Shown here piece by piece: positions 9,098-17,648 of a stretch of DNA of 64,000 nucleotides. The position numbers were made by a program, and so were the translations under genes. Each line of letters begins with the position of its first letter. Positions within the stretch are counted from its first letter, which is position 1. Origin of the DNA: Saprospiraceae bacterium. Lineage in GTDB: Bacteria; Bacteroidota; Bacteroidia; Chitinophagales; Saprospiraceae. The stretch covers positions 1 through 64,000 of the forward strand of contig JADKGD010000042.1 of assembly GCA_016717145.1 (NCBI GenBank). Reading direction: 5' to 3'. A model generated the notes under the pieces. It did no database searches, had not been told where the DNA came from, and saw nothing but the letters and a program-made list of their open reading frames with translations.

Positions 9098-10257
9098 ATA
9101 AACAAACCATAGCATTAGTAGGAAATACATCATGGAGCATGTATAATTTCAGATTGGGATTGATCCAAAAATTGATGCGCCAGGGCTATAAAGTTGTCGT
9201 CATCGCCCCCAAGGACGAATTTACATCTAAGCTGATTGCACTCGGTGTAGAGTATCGTGATGTTAAAATTCAGAATTATGGAACCAACCCTTTTAGTGAA
9301 TTGGGATTGATCTATCGTTTGTATCAATTATATAAAGAAATCCAACCTGATTTAATCTTTCACTATACTATCAAACCCAATATATATGGAAGTTTTGCAG
9401 CCAAGATATGTGGCATACCTTCTATTATTATTACTACCGGTTTAGGTCATTTGTTTGAGTTTAAGAATATGGTCGTTCGTTGGGTGACTTTATTTATGTA
9501 CAAAATAGCTTGCAAGTTATCTGAGGAGACATGGTTTCTCAATACCAATGATCTAGATATTTTTACATATAAAGGTATTGTTAAAAAGGAAAAGGGTCGA
9601 GTCATAAAAAGCGAAGGTGTGAACATACACTGGTTCAAACCGTATGCAGATAAAGAAACAAATGGGGTTACAACCTTTCTTTTTGCCGGTCGATTGCTAA
9701 AAGAAAAAGGGATCGAAATTTTTGCGGAAGCGGCGAAAATTATTAAGAAAAAGTATCCAAATGTAGTATTCAACGTTTTAGGATTTATAGATGAATCAAA
9801 CCCAAATTCTATTCCGTACCAAGAAGTGCTCGAATGGCACAAAAGAAAAATAATTAACTATCTCGGTGATACCGTTGATGTTCGACCGCATCTGCAAAAG
9901 GCAGATTGTCTCGTATTTCCTTCTTTTTATAGGGAAGGCGTATCTAGAATATTGATGGAGTCGGCAGCAATGGAAACACCTATTATTACGACCGATAATG
10001 TAGGATGCCGAGATGTCGTCGAGCATGGGACGACAGGGTTTGTTTGCCTTCCCAAAGACGTATCATCTTTGTGCGAGGCAATTTCTCAATTTATGGAGAT
10101 GGATCATTCGGATCGAGGTTTGATGGGGAAACTGGGCCGTCGCAAGATGGTAAAAGAGTATGATGAACGCAATATCATCAAAGTTTATCTCGATACAATA
10201 GGGCGATATACCAGCCATTCACTGATGAGAGCTAAAATGATTAAATCGATTAAGTAG
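9098..10257 (+). CDS. GT4 glycosyltransferase with damaged start codon
   Basis: This GT-B enzyme of the GT4 family adds a sugar to the growing lipid-linked glycan at the cytoplasmic face. The first in-frame ATG is 9139, but the family N-terminus ALVGNTSWSMYNFRLG is encoded upstream in the same frame, from about 9100. There the sequence reads AT-AAA-CAA-ACC where an ATG is expected at 9098, as if one G had been lost. Other motifs are KPNIYGSFAAKICGIP, FAGRLLKEKGIEIF, LQKADCLVFPSFYREGVSRI (the E-rich donor site), METPIITTDNVGCRDVV and a C-terminal helix. It resembles enzymes placing the second sugar on undecaprenyl carriers, but the sugar cannot be inferred. It may be translated from 9139 with a shortened N-terminus. 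Confidence 0.85.
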
Positions 10258-10263
10258 TGTGAG

Positions 10264-10739
10264 TTGCCAATAGATAATTTATTTCTTTTTATCCACTATC
10301 ATTATCCACGTATGCATAATAGTGGCCTGTATCGCAATTATTTTATATCGCAAGCGCTTGCTGAAAGGTCAACATCTCGGTCTTGGTTATTGACCACAAG
10401 TAATGTGCATTTGGGGACTCAAGATCCATTACCTATCTCTGATAAGATAACTGTTGAGACTGTATATACGTTGGATTATCGCACATTGATATCTAAATGG
10501 AAACCTACCAAATCTCAAAGTGGAAGTCAATTGAAAGAGAGTCAAAAGTCGGGTTAAATGGTTATTTGGTCAATGTCAGAGATGCTCAGTCTATTGTTCA
10601 GGCTATTCGTAACTTCCTGACACTCAATTATGAACAAAAAAAAGCTATGGGAGAAGCCGGAAGAGAAAAAGTTTGCAGGGAATTTGATGATAAACTCATA
10701 GCACAGCAGATATTTGACATAGTAAAAAAAGAGTTGTAG
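10264..10739 (+). pseudogene. GT4 glycosyltransferase remnant with a large internal deletion
   Basis: Two pieces lie back to back. The first (TTG 10264 to the stop at 10557) reads FIHYHYPRMHNSGLYRNYFI, LLTTSNVHLG and YTLDYRTLISK, an N-terminus seen in Bacteroidota GT4 enzymes. The second, in another frame from about 10550 to the stop at 10739, reads GLNGYLVNVRDAQSIVQAI and MGEAGREKVCREFDDKLIA, the usual C-terminus of such enzymes. The whole middle, including the donor-binding site (about 200 residues), is absent. They could be the ends of one gene or of two different genes fused by deletion. Either way the product cannot be an active transferase. Confidence 0.75.
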
Positions 10740-10754
10740 GCAACTGAGTTATTC

Positions 10755-10885
10755 TCATTGTTGTAAATTCTCAGGCAAGATAACTGAGATACTGCATCGT
10801 AGCTTGGAAGCTACGGCGAACAAATGTTGTGCTTGTCGTAGCGTCCCGCTACGATACCATATTCAAGGCTTCCAGCCTGAATAAT
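10755..10885. repeat. REP-like repeat, left copy
   Basis: This 131-bp repeat is nearly identical to 11548-11679 and contains three hairpins. They are CGTAGCTT-GG-AAGCTACG at 10798-10815, TCGTAGCG-TCC-CGCTACGA at 10836-10854, and an imperfect TTCAAGGCT-TCC-AGCCTGAA at 10862-10881. The first two carry GTAG at the 5' side of the stem, the tetranucleotide typical of REPs recognised by RAYT enzymes. It ends 14 bases before the transposase start. Confidence 0.85.
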
Positions 10886-10899
10886 GAAATAATCTAATT

Positions 10900-11478
10900 A
10901 TGGCACACGGTTACCAAATAAAAAACCAAAATGCACTCCATTTTCTGACTTTAACAACTGTTGGGTGGATTGATATTTTTGCCTACAAAAGATACAGGGA
11001 TATAATTGTTGATAGTCTAAATTTCTGTATTGCCAATAAAGGATTAGTTGTTCATGCTTGGGTTGTTATGAGTAATCATTTACATTTAATCTGTAGAGCA
11101 GAAGAGACATATTTGCTATCAAACCTTATTCGTGACTTTAAAAGTTATACTGCAAAGAAGATATTACAGGAAGTTCAGAAAAATACTGAAAGCAGGAAGG
11201 ATTGGATGGAGGTAGTTATGAAATACCATGCAGCAAACAATAAAAGAAATGATGAATTTCAAGTCTGGCAGCAAGATAATCATCCTGTAGAATTAGAATC
11301 CCCTTTGTGGATATCACAAAGACTACAATATATTCACAACAACCCTGTTCGTGCAGGAATTACGTTGCATCCAGAAGAATACATTTACAGTTCTGCCAAA
11401 AGTTATGCAGGAATGGATGAATTGGTCTCGATAGAGCTTTTAGATATTGGGCCTGAAATTGGGGATATCCATACTTAG
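10900..11478 (+). CDS. REP-associated tyrosine transposase (RAYT, Y1/HUH family)
   Basis: This is a single-strand DNA transposase of the Y1 HUH class that acts on REP hairpins. The metal-binding HUH motif HLH is at residues 60-62 (VMSNHLHLI). The nucleophile is predicted to be Tyr144 in LQYIHNNPVRAG, placed like Tyr115 of E. coli TnpA-REP. A further family feature is the DFKSYTAKKI helix. Length 192 is normal and the frame is intact, so it may be active. It is framed by long REP-like repeats at 10755-10885 and 11548-11679, with a diverged half copy directly after its stop. This is the usual arrangement of a REP/RAYT unit. It sits between glycan operons and next to deletion remnants. Confidence 0.93.
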   Translation: MAHGYQIKNQNALHFLTLTTVGWIDIFAYKRYRDIIVDSLNFCIANKGLVVHAWVVMSNHLHLICRAEETYLLSNLIRDFKSYTAKKILQEVQKNTESRKDWMEVVMKYHAANNKRNDEFQVWQQDNHPVELESPLWISQRLQYIHNNPVRAGITLHPEEYIYSSAKSYAGMDELVSIELLDIGPEIGDIHT

Positions 11479-11480
11479 AC

Positions 11481-11540
11481 AACATTCCTTGTGTTTGTCG
11501 TAGCGTCCCACTATACTATATCACAAGGCTTCCAGCCTGA
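11481..11540. repeat. Diverged half copy of the REP-like repeat
   Basis: Starting two bases after the transposase stop, this stretch matches the right half of the flanking repeats (GTGTTTGTCGTAGCGTCCCA, then AAGGCTTCCAGCCTGA) with scattered substitutions. Its central stem is partly lost (CACTATACTA in place of CGCTACGATA). It is likely an older, decaying copy or the element's original right end. Confidence 0.75.
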
Positions 11541-11547
11541 TTTTTAA

Positions 11548-11679
11548 TCATTGTTGTAAATTCTCAGGCAAGATAACTGAGATACTGCATCGTAGCTTGG
11601 AAGCTACGGCGAACAAATGTTGTGCTTGTCGTAGCGTCCCGCTACGATACCAGTTTCCAAGGCTTCCAGCCTGAATAAT
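11548..11679. repeat. REP-like repeat, right copy
   Basis: This 132-bp copy of the 10755-10885 repeat is in the same orientation. It is identical over roughly the first 105 bases and differs only around the short segment before the third hairpin (CAGTTTCCAAGG against CATATTCAAGG). It carries the same GTAG-type hairpins. Near identity suggests recent duplication or gene conversion. Confidence 0.85.
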
Positions 11680-11732
11680 ATAATAAACTATACACTCCAG
11701 TCAACCATTTTATCTTTGATTTTTTAAAGTAT

Positions 11733-12704
11733 TTATTTATCTTGTTTGATAAAAAGTACTTCCTTTATTACTTCATCCATTCTTATTGCCCAGGATAAAT
11801 TTTGAATGGCATAATTTCGTATACTTGAATGATTATGTAAGGTTTGATCATAAAAATCCAACAGCAAATTACAGGATATTGGCGAATCATCTGATGGATG
11901 ATACTGGACAAAATCCAAATCATGTTGAAAATCTTTATCATAAGAACTCAAAATGAACGGCAAACCATAACTGCAATATTCTCTGTGTTTTAAAGGAGAA
12001 TGTTCTTTTATGCCGGCCCCTCCTATCACATCCAGCGTTATTTTTACGGACGGATGCTTTAAATAATATTGCCCCATCCCGCTGATTAGCCTGTCCAATC
12101 CATGCCAGTTTCTCCAATTGCCGACCGCAACTAATCTTACCTCACCTTCTTTACGTTCAGAATCAAATTTTTCTTTTCTACTAACATTTATCCCATTGGT
12201 TATTTTAATGGTTTTAATTCCCCATAATTCATCGTGTTGGCCTATTAAAACGATACGATCCACGTATTTTTTTAAAAAACGACGATACCACAAGTCCAAT
12301 ATTAGCCTGATTTTTCCGAAACCCTCAAACTCTTTGTGATAAGGAAATGTCGGAACTTCTATGACTATTTTACATTGAGGGTGAATCTTACTGATATGAG
12401 CTAACCAATGTATAAAATATGGACTTGAAAAGGGGTATCTGATATAAATAATATCAAATCTGCGCGACTGAGTATATTCACCTAAAACCTGAAAAAAATG
12501 AATATTCTTAATAAGATAATTCCATTTGGTGTTTTCAATGCTACAAACAGATTCTCCGATAATTATTTTGTTACCCTGAATGTAAGCCAACTCAACATTA
12601 TGTCCTGATCTCTGTATGGCAGAATTTTGATCATACATTTTTTGAACGACTCCCGACGTATCAGGATCTTCAATATTAACTTTATATACCAATAATATTT
12701 TCAA
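11733..12704 (-). CDS. GT4-like glycosyltransferase with an internal in-frame deletion
   Basis: The 323-residue product begins ILLVYKVNIEDPDTSGVVQK, the N-terminal Rossmann half of a GT-B transferase, followed by IIYIRYPFSSPYFIHWL and IVLIGQHDELWGIKTIKITNG at the domain linker. In the second half VRLVAVGNWRNWHGLDRLI and VKITLDVIGGAGIKEH run directly into SPLKHREYCSYGLPFI. In related enzymes some 45-50 residues, including the V-x-F-x-G strand and the ADIGIGSLGLHR-like segment, separate these. The deletion keeps the frame, so a protein may be made, but the donor site is probably lost. The start overlaps the deacetylase stop by 4 bases (ATGA), so it is the last gene of a minus-strand operon. Confidence 0.75.
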   Translation of the reverse strand: MKILLVYKVNIEDPDTSGVVQKMYDQNSAIQRSGHNVELAYIQGNKIIIGESVCSIENTKWNYLIKNIHFFQVLGEYTQSRRFDIIYIRYPFSSPYFIHWLAHISKIHPQCKIVIEVPTFPYHKEFEGFGKIRLILDLWYRRFLKKYVDRIVLIGQHDELWGIKTIKITNGINVSRKEKFDSERKEGEVRLVAVGNWRNWHGLDRLISGMGQYYLKHPSVKITLDVIGGAGIKEHSPLKHREYCSYGLPFILSSYDKDFQHDLDFVQYHPSDDSPISCNLLLDFYDQTLHNHSSIRNYAIQNLSWAIRMDEVIKEVLFIKQDK

Positions 12705-14023
12705 TGTTCAATCAGGTTTACATAAATTGTTTTGATATCAAGACCCCTCATTTCTGCAAAATCAAATATACTATTGTGAAAATTATATGAGATAAGGGTA
12801 AAAAATTCATTTTCATGTAAAAATGATGCATGGATGTCTTTCATATCTTTTTTTAACAACAGTGACAATTCAATAAGACATTGATCCATTATGATCAAAG
12901 GGTGCTCAGTAATATTTGTAATAGTATTTTTTGCTACATTAAATAGCTTATAAGGAAAACCAGTACCACATCTGAATCCTATTCTTCTGTTATATCCAAT
13001 GCTATGGTCATTTGTGATACCAACATTTGCAAGGGCTTCCAAGGCCTGAGGAAAAACAAACTTCAAATAATGATTTCTACCCAACATTACTTCCCCACCT
13101 ACTAAACTTTCCAATCTTTTTTTTTCTTCAGACAATAGACTTTCCTGAATTATGCTTTCATATCCCGGATGTAAGCCTATTTGATAACCCCGTTCTTTTG
13201 CAAGAGCCAAACTTTCCCACAAAAGTGTATCTTTAGTATCTACCTTAACATCATATTTTGAATGCCCTCCCATATGATAAAAGATATATTTTTCTCCAAC
13301 ATTTTTTTTGGACAATAATACATCGAAAGAGTCATATGGATTTATTTTTTGAATATATTGCGTTAGTTGTGTAAAAAATTTTGAAAAATGACCACGTTTT
13401 AAAATGCCTGCCTGTAGTCTTAAAAAATGCAAAAAAGAATGGTATTTGTGTAAATGATCAATGTCATGACTGATTGTTTTTTGGGTCCTGGCTTTTTTGG
13501 GCTCTAAGCCCAGGCTAAGGGCAAAACAATAAATTAAATGGTCAACTACAGGAATTTGTTCCAAATTTTCTCTTACCAAAAACTGTTTTTTTTCTTGAAG
13601 CATACCTCTTGAGTCCATATCAGATTGCATCAAATAATACTCTTCATACCGACTGATATGAAAAAAAATTGTTTCAAAAATATCGAAGCCAAATATCTGT
13701 TTATCAATAAATAAACCATCGTTTCTTGTTTTAGCAATACTATACAGATTGAAGTTTTGGAATGTGTAATTACCGGCTACAAAACTATTTGTCTTAATGT
13801 GTACATCATTAAATAATAAATCATTAGCCTGAACGAAGTAGTGTGTATTGTTTTCAACTTTTGATAGATAGTCAATCTTGAGTTTGATTTCCTTAATGTC
13901 AGAACTATTTGTTATCCTTATATTTTTTGGCCATGTAGGGTGATTATGGATAAAATCAATCACATAAAGTAGTCTTGGATTTTTGTTTAATCTTTGATTT
14001 GTTTGGAGTAAAATATATTCCAT
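12701..14023 (-). CDS. Polysaccharide deacetylase family protein (with DUF7033-like N-terminus)
   Basis: This 440-residue protein combines an N-terminal domain found in Bacteroidota glycan loci (residues 1-175, with FDIFETIFFHISRYEEYY) and a NodB-like deacetylase fold. SHDIDHLHKYH at 185-195 takes the place of the usual TFDD metal/base motif, and IGLHPGYES supplies the later histidine region. Then come RNHYLKFVFPQALEALANVG, DHSIGYNRRIGFRCGTGFPY and a C-terminal strand-rich part. Members of this group occur among glycosyltransferases and are thought to modify surface polysaccharides. It overlaps the following GT gene by 4 bases and starts 3 bases after the FemAB-like gene, a tight operon. Substrate unknown. 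Confidence 0.8.
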   Translation of the reverse strand: MEYILLQTNQRLNKNPRLLYVIDFIHNHPTWPKNIRITNSSDIKEIKLKIDYLSKVENNTHYFVQANDLLFNDVHIKTNSFVAGNYTFQNFNLYSIAKTRNDGLFIDKQIFGFDIFETIFFHISRYEEYYLMQSDMDSRGMLQEKKQFLVRENLEQIPVVDHLIYCFALSLGLEPKKARTQKTISHDIDHLHKYHSFLHFLRLQAGILKRGHFSKFFTQLTQYIQKINPYDSFDVLLSKKNVGEKYIFYHMGGHSKYDVKVDTKDTLLWESLALAKERGYQIGLHPGYESIIQESLLSEEKKRLESLVGGEVMLGRNHYLKFVFPQALEALANVGITNDHSIGYNRRIGFRCGTGFPYKLFNVAKNTITNITEHPLIIMDQCLIELSLLLKKDMKDIHASFLHENEFFTLISYNFHNSIFDFAEMRGLDIKTIYVNLIEH

Positions 14024-14025
14024 AC

Positions 14026-14976
14026 TTATATTTTACCCGTTAAAGCAAACCACATCCTCATTATCGGATTATTGATTTTGTATATTTGGTAGTAGGGAAC
14101 TGGATTGCCTCCGAAGCTTTCAAAAAAAGGTTGAACGCCAAGTAACATCGAACCTTCAAAATCAAAAGTGTCAACATGTTTTGAAGCAAATCTAATAGAA
14201 TGCCATAACACCAATGGACCTACACCCATGTTTTTATGGTTTTCGTCAATGGACAGCAATAAGTTATAGGCGGATATTTGGTCCCATACCAGCAATTGGG
14301 CGGCAACAGTTTGCCCCTCTTTGTCTTTAACCAAAAACAGTTTCTTACTTCTTATTTTGGAAGAATAGATGGCATTAAGATAAGACAAATCAAAAGGTAG
14401 TTTTAGACCCTGCTTTTTAAAATTTGATACATAAAGACTGTAAAGCGCGCCAATATCATCTGATTCATAGATTTTATAGTTTTGCTCAGCTTTTTTTATT
14501 TTATTTTTTAAGGTGCTTTTAAATCCATTCAAAATCGCTTCATGATTTTTGATCTCCTTAAGAATATAGGTATATAAAGTCGTTTGTCTGTAATTTTTAT
14601 GGTAAAACGGAAGCCACATATCAAACGTATGATGGAAATTAAGCCTGAAATAACTTGTCGGTTTTATTTGATTTACTATATCTTGAATAATCTGTCGTTT
14701 ATTTGAATGTATGGTCGCAGCTTTGTCTCCTGATATCTTGCATGGATCGATCCAAATTCCTGAACTTTGTGTTAATAATGGTGTATACACAGCATCGAAA
14801 CCAAATTTTGTTTTAACACAATACGGCATGACTCCCATTATTTCTCCATTGTTATTTTCAGAAAGTAAAACATCCCACTTTGCACCTGTCACAGCATCAA
14901 GCCAAGAGGGATCAAAAAATATTGGCATATCATTTTTTGAATGGTAATACAGAATATACTTTTCTTTCGGAGTCAA
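14026..14976 (-). CDS. FemAB/GNAT-fold acyl- or aminoacyltransferase-like protein
   Basis: The 316-residue product belongs to the BioF2-like/FemAB branch of the GNAT fold, which transfers acyl or aminoacyl groups and is common in surface-glycan operons. Visible signs are an N-terminal FFDPSWLDAVTG with WDVLLSENNNGEIMGVMPYC, a KSTLKNKIKKAEQNYKI helix, and a second GNAT half with KKLFLVKDKEGQTVAAQLLV and GVGPLVLWHSIRFA, ending DTFDFEGSMLLGVQPFFESF. No ATG lies near the family N-terminus; the first usable start is TTG at 14976. A role in acylating an amino sugar would fit the neighbouring aminotransferase, but this is inference. Confidence 0.75.
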   Translation of the reverse strand: MTPKEKYILYYHSKNDMPIFFDPSWLDAVTGAKWDVLLSENNNGEIMGVMPYCVKTKFGFDAVYTPLLTQSSGIWIDPCKISGDKAATIHSNKRQIIQDIVNQIKPTSYFRLNFHHTFDMWLPFYHKNYRQTTLYTYILKEIKNHEAILNGFKSTLKNKIKKAEQNYKIYESDDIGALYSLYVSNFKKQGLKLPFDLSYLNAIYSSKIRSKKLFLVKDKEGQTVAAQLLVWDQISAYNLLLSIDENHKNMGVGPLVLWHSIRFASKHVDTFDFEGSMLLGVQPFFESFGGNPVPYYQIYKINNPIMRMWFALTGKI

Positions 14977-15004
14977 AACGAATGATAATTGTTCTCAAAA
15001 GTAA

Positions 15005-15802
15005 TCATTGCATTCGATGTGCGCAAATCATTTTTATGCCCAAAACATTATGACCGTTTATTATAGTAAAACCAAATGGCAACAAATCTCTTTTAAAGCT
15101 TTCGATATTATAATCACCGTGTAGTTCAATCAGTATAACATTTACTTTTAATAACCATGCGGGACTTCCATTCAGAATAGTTGATTCAGCCCCTTCAATA
15201 TCAATTTTTAATACATCAATTTTCTCAATTTGGTAGGTTTCGATCAGGGTCTCCATATTTACGGAAGGTACTTCTTTGCCAATGTGATCATCCAAATGAT
15301 GATTCTGACTGGATGCACTGGAAGTATTAATTTTTACCGTCTGGTTTTTACTAAATATGGCAAAATTTAAAGAGACGATTTTTGATGATGATGTGTTTTC
15401 TACCAGCAATGTATAATTGTCAATTGATGGTTCAAGGGCTATGTAATTATCGATTTGGAATTGGTTTAAAAAAAACAAAGCAGTGCAGCCGACATGTGCA
15501 CCAAGATCTATAATGGTTGCATTTTGAGGTACCCAGGCTTTAGGCAGGTAATATATTTTATCTTTAAATATTTCAAAAAAAGTAGGTAAGTCTATGATTC
15601 TTAGACTGATAGGGATAATTTTATTTTCAATCAATACATGGTATATCGTTTTTTTCTGTACATTTATTTGGCCAAAAAATGTCTTAAATTTCGAATAGAG
15701 ATAAAGAAGGATGACATTTTTGATAAGATATAGCCGTGTTTTTGGATCGGAAGATATAGTGTTTATAAAACTTATTTTTTCTATAAAAGAGTGAACTGTC
15801 AT
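15005..15802 (-). CDS. FkbM family methyltransferase
   Basis: This SAM-dependent methyltransferase is of the FkbM type, which O-methylates sugars or other secondary products. The SAM-binding motif IIDLGAHVGCTALFF lies near residues 95-109, followed by IALEPSIDNYTLLVENT and the family motif VLKIDIEGAESTILNG (about 198-213). A long N-terminal extension of about 90 residues precedes the fold. Its ATG overlaps the preceding stop by one base (TAATG), so it is translationally coupled. It probably methylates a residue of the polymer made by this operon. Confidence 0.85.
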   Translation of the reverse strand: MTVHSFIEKISFINTISSDPKTRLYLIKNVILLYLYSKFKTFFGQINVQKKTIYHVLIENKIIPISLRIIDLPTFFEIFKDKIYYLPKAWVPQNATIIDLGAHVGCTALFFLNQFQIDNYIALEPSIDNYTLLVENTSSSKIVSLNFAIFSKNQTVKINTSSASSQNHHLDDHIGKEVPSVNMETLIETYQIEKIDVLKIDIEGAESTILNGSPAWLLKVNVILIELHGDYNIESFKRDLLPFGFTIINGHNVLGIKMICAHRMQ

Positions 15803-16893
15803 TAAAAATTATTTTGGGTTAATAATTTTTGTGACATTTTTGTTGTGCTATATTCCACTAAACCCAGCATGGCATTATTTTTAATCAAATTCAGATCAGC
15901 CTCAATCGTATAAATTATTCCCACCGATAATGATGTTTCATTTGAATATCTTTTTACTAATGGCTCAATGTTTTTTTCCAGGGGATAAAAATCCGGCAGA
16001 AGTGAAGGAATGCCATATTTTATCATATCACTGATACTGCCGGATACAGTGGTTTGTCCAAAATATTCTATAAAAATTCCATGAAGCATACTTCTTTTTA
16101 ATGGAAGAATCAAAAAGTCGGCATGCATCATGTGTGCATCAAATTCAATTTGTGGTAGAAATGATAAAAAATATCGTATGCAAAAAAATTCATTTTCAAA
16201 TTTCTTAAATCGTGAAATGTATGTTATGTTTTTTCTACTTTTAAGTTGGCCTAAAAATATTAGTTCGACAGGTTTTTTTAATGTTGGTATAATATATTTA
16301 AACGCTTCCCATAACGTTTGAATGTCCTTCGTATTTTGTGAAGGAGTTCCGGGTATAACTATTTTTATGCGATCATTTTTTTTACGGAATATTTCTTTTT
16401 CGTGGATGGCAAAATCAAATAAAATGGGTTTGGGAAAATATTGTAAATGATCTTTATTTTGAGGATTGTTTAGTACAAATGCTGATGGGAAAACAATATT
16501 ATCATAGTTTTTGTAACTGGAAATAATTTGTTCATGTTTGTATTCCAAACGATATTTTAAAATTTTGATGTATTGTTTTATTGTATCCCAAAATGAGTCT
16601 CTAAATTTGTATGAAATCTCTTTATTAAAATGTGTATTATAATTATGAATGACCAACCAGGACTTTGCCTGGAATTTGTATGATGAAAAAAACAATGAAT
16701 GGCTTGGAAGTGTAATAACTATCAATAGGCTACAGGATTTAAGGTTATTTGTATGACTTTTAATAAAGGCAGCACTTGTACTTTGAGATTCAGTAATAAA
16801 CCATTGAATCTTTGCATGATCCTGCAAATCATACAATTGATCATAATTTTGTTTTAAAGTAAAGATTTTTATAAAATTTGATAAATGAAGCAT
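15802..16893 (-). CDS. Putative GT-B glycosyltransferase, possibly truncated at the N-terminus
   Basis: No close family is recognised with certainty. The layout is that of a GT-B transferase: an N-terminal half with NYDQLYDL and SWLVIHNYNTHF, a linker with IVFPSAFVLNNPQNKDHLQY, then a second Rossmann half with IKIVIPGTPSQNTKDIQTLW and KPVELIFLGQLKS, a MMHADFLILPLKRS segment and SDMIKYGIPSLLPDFYPLEKN resembling the donor site. The reading stays open to an ATG at 16944, but that overlaps the divergent gene; ATG 16893 is the more reasonable start. The missing usual start pattern (a glycine-rich first loop) suggests the 5' end was lost at the junction with 16917. Confidence 0.6.
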   Translation of the reverse strand: MLHLSNFIKIFTLKQNYDQLYDLQDHAKIQWFITESQSTSAAFIKSHTNNLKSCSLLIVITLPSHSLFFSSYKFQAKSWLVIHNYNTHFNKEISYKFRDSFWDTIKQYIKILKYRLEYKHEQIISSYKNYDNIVFPSAFVLNNPQNKDHLQYFPKPILFDFAIHEKEIFRKKNDRIKIVIPGTPSQNTKDIQTLWEAFKYIIPTLKKPVELIFLGQLKSRKNITYISRFKKFENEFFCIRYFLSFLPQIEFDAHMMHADFLILPLKRSMLHGIFIEYFGQTTVSGSISDMIKYGIPSLLPDFYPLEKNIEPLVKRYSNETSLSVGIIYTIEADLNLIKNNAMLGLVEYSTTKMSQKLLTQNNF

Positions 16894-16916
16894 AGTAAGC
16901 ACATAACTTCTATTTT

Positions 16917-17648
16917 GTGGAGAAGGCTGAAAGAAGCAGTGCAAGAAATTATGGTATTAAAAAATCAACAGGCAAATATATATGCTTTTTGGATGACGAT
17001 GATTATATCCTGCCAGGTTATTTAGAAGGGTTTTATCACTTTTATGAAAAAAACAATTTTTCAGACGTTATCCTTAGAACAGGATTCTATAAATTATTGG
17101 GTGGGAATATGACGAAATCAACAAATTTCAATATAAAAAAACATATAAATCCGGTCAGATATGCCAAGTTTAATATGTGTGGTATTTGGTCCCTATCCAT
17201 TCCATCAAACTTTCTGGTAGCCGACAATTTTTATGTTGCTTTTCCTCATTGGCAGGATACTCATTTGATTTTGAGGTTATTTGCAAAGCATGAATTCATT
17301 CAATTGAATACTTATGAATACGTATATAGAATTCATGATAAAATGGGCTCAAGATTGGCTTCGAAATCTGATGGTGATTATTTTAATCATAAATTAATTC
17401 AAAATATTGAGCCCATCGAGCACTTTTTTTTTCATTATGGTAATTTAGTTGATAAGTATCTTCCGTCGCACACAAAAAAATATCTTATCGCCAAAAAATA
17501 TAACGAATTTGCACTTTACAATCTAATGTTTTCGGATGGTAATCAATTTTTTTCACTATGTCTAAAAGGATTCAGGACCTTTACATCGTTTCGTTTTTTT
17601 AAAATATATGTCGTTATGTTTCGGGAAGTATTAAAGAAAGGATTTTGA
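16917..17648 (+). CDS. GT2 glycosyltransferase lacking its N-terminal strand
   Basis: The product begins in the middle of a GT-A fold: SSARNYGIKKSTGKYICFLD then DDDDYILPGYLEGF, the acceptor region and DxD-type motif of GT2 enzymes. The first 70-80 residues, with the nucleotide-binding IIPTYNR-like strand, are missing; the sequence there is the start of the opposite-strand gene. The remainder (FPHWQDTHLILRLF, VYRIHDKMGS) looks like a normal GT2 C-terminal half. It overlaps the flippase gene by 4 bases (ATGA). Without the UDP-binding strand it is unlikely to be active. The break marks a rearrangement junction. Confidence 0.75.
   Translation: MEKAERSSARNYGIKKSTGKYICFLDDDDYILPGYLEGFYHFYEKNNFSDVILRTGFYKLLGGNMTKSTNFNIKKHINPVRYAKFNMCGIWSLSIPSNFLVADNFYVAFPHWQDTHLILRLFAKHEFIQLNTYEYVYRIHDKMGSRLASKSDGDYFNHKLIQNIEPIEHFFFHYGNLVDKYLPSHTKKYLIAKKYNEFALYNLMFSDGNQFFSLCLKGFRTFTSFRFFKIYVVMFREVLKKGF

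Noticed and set aside
10755..11679. Palindromic repeats as CRISPR or tRNA-like structures
   Set aside because: They are REP-type hairpins flanking a RAYT gene; no tRNA fold or spacer pattern fits.
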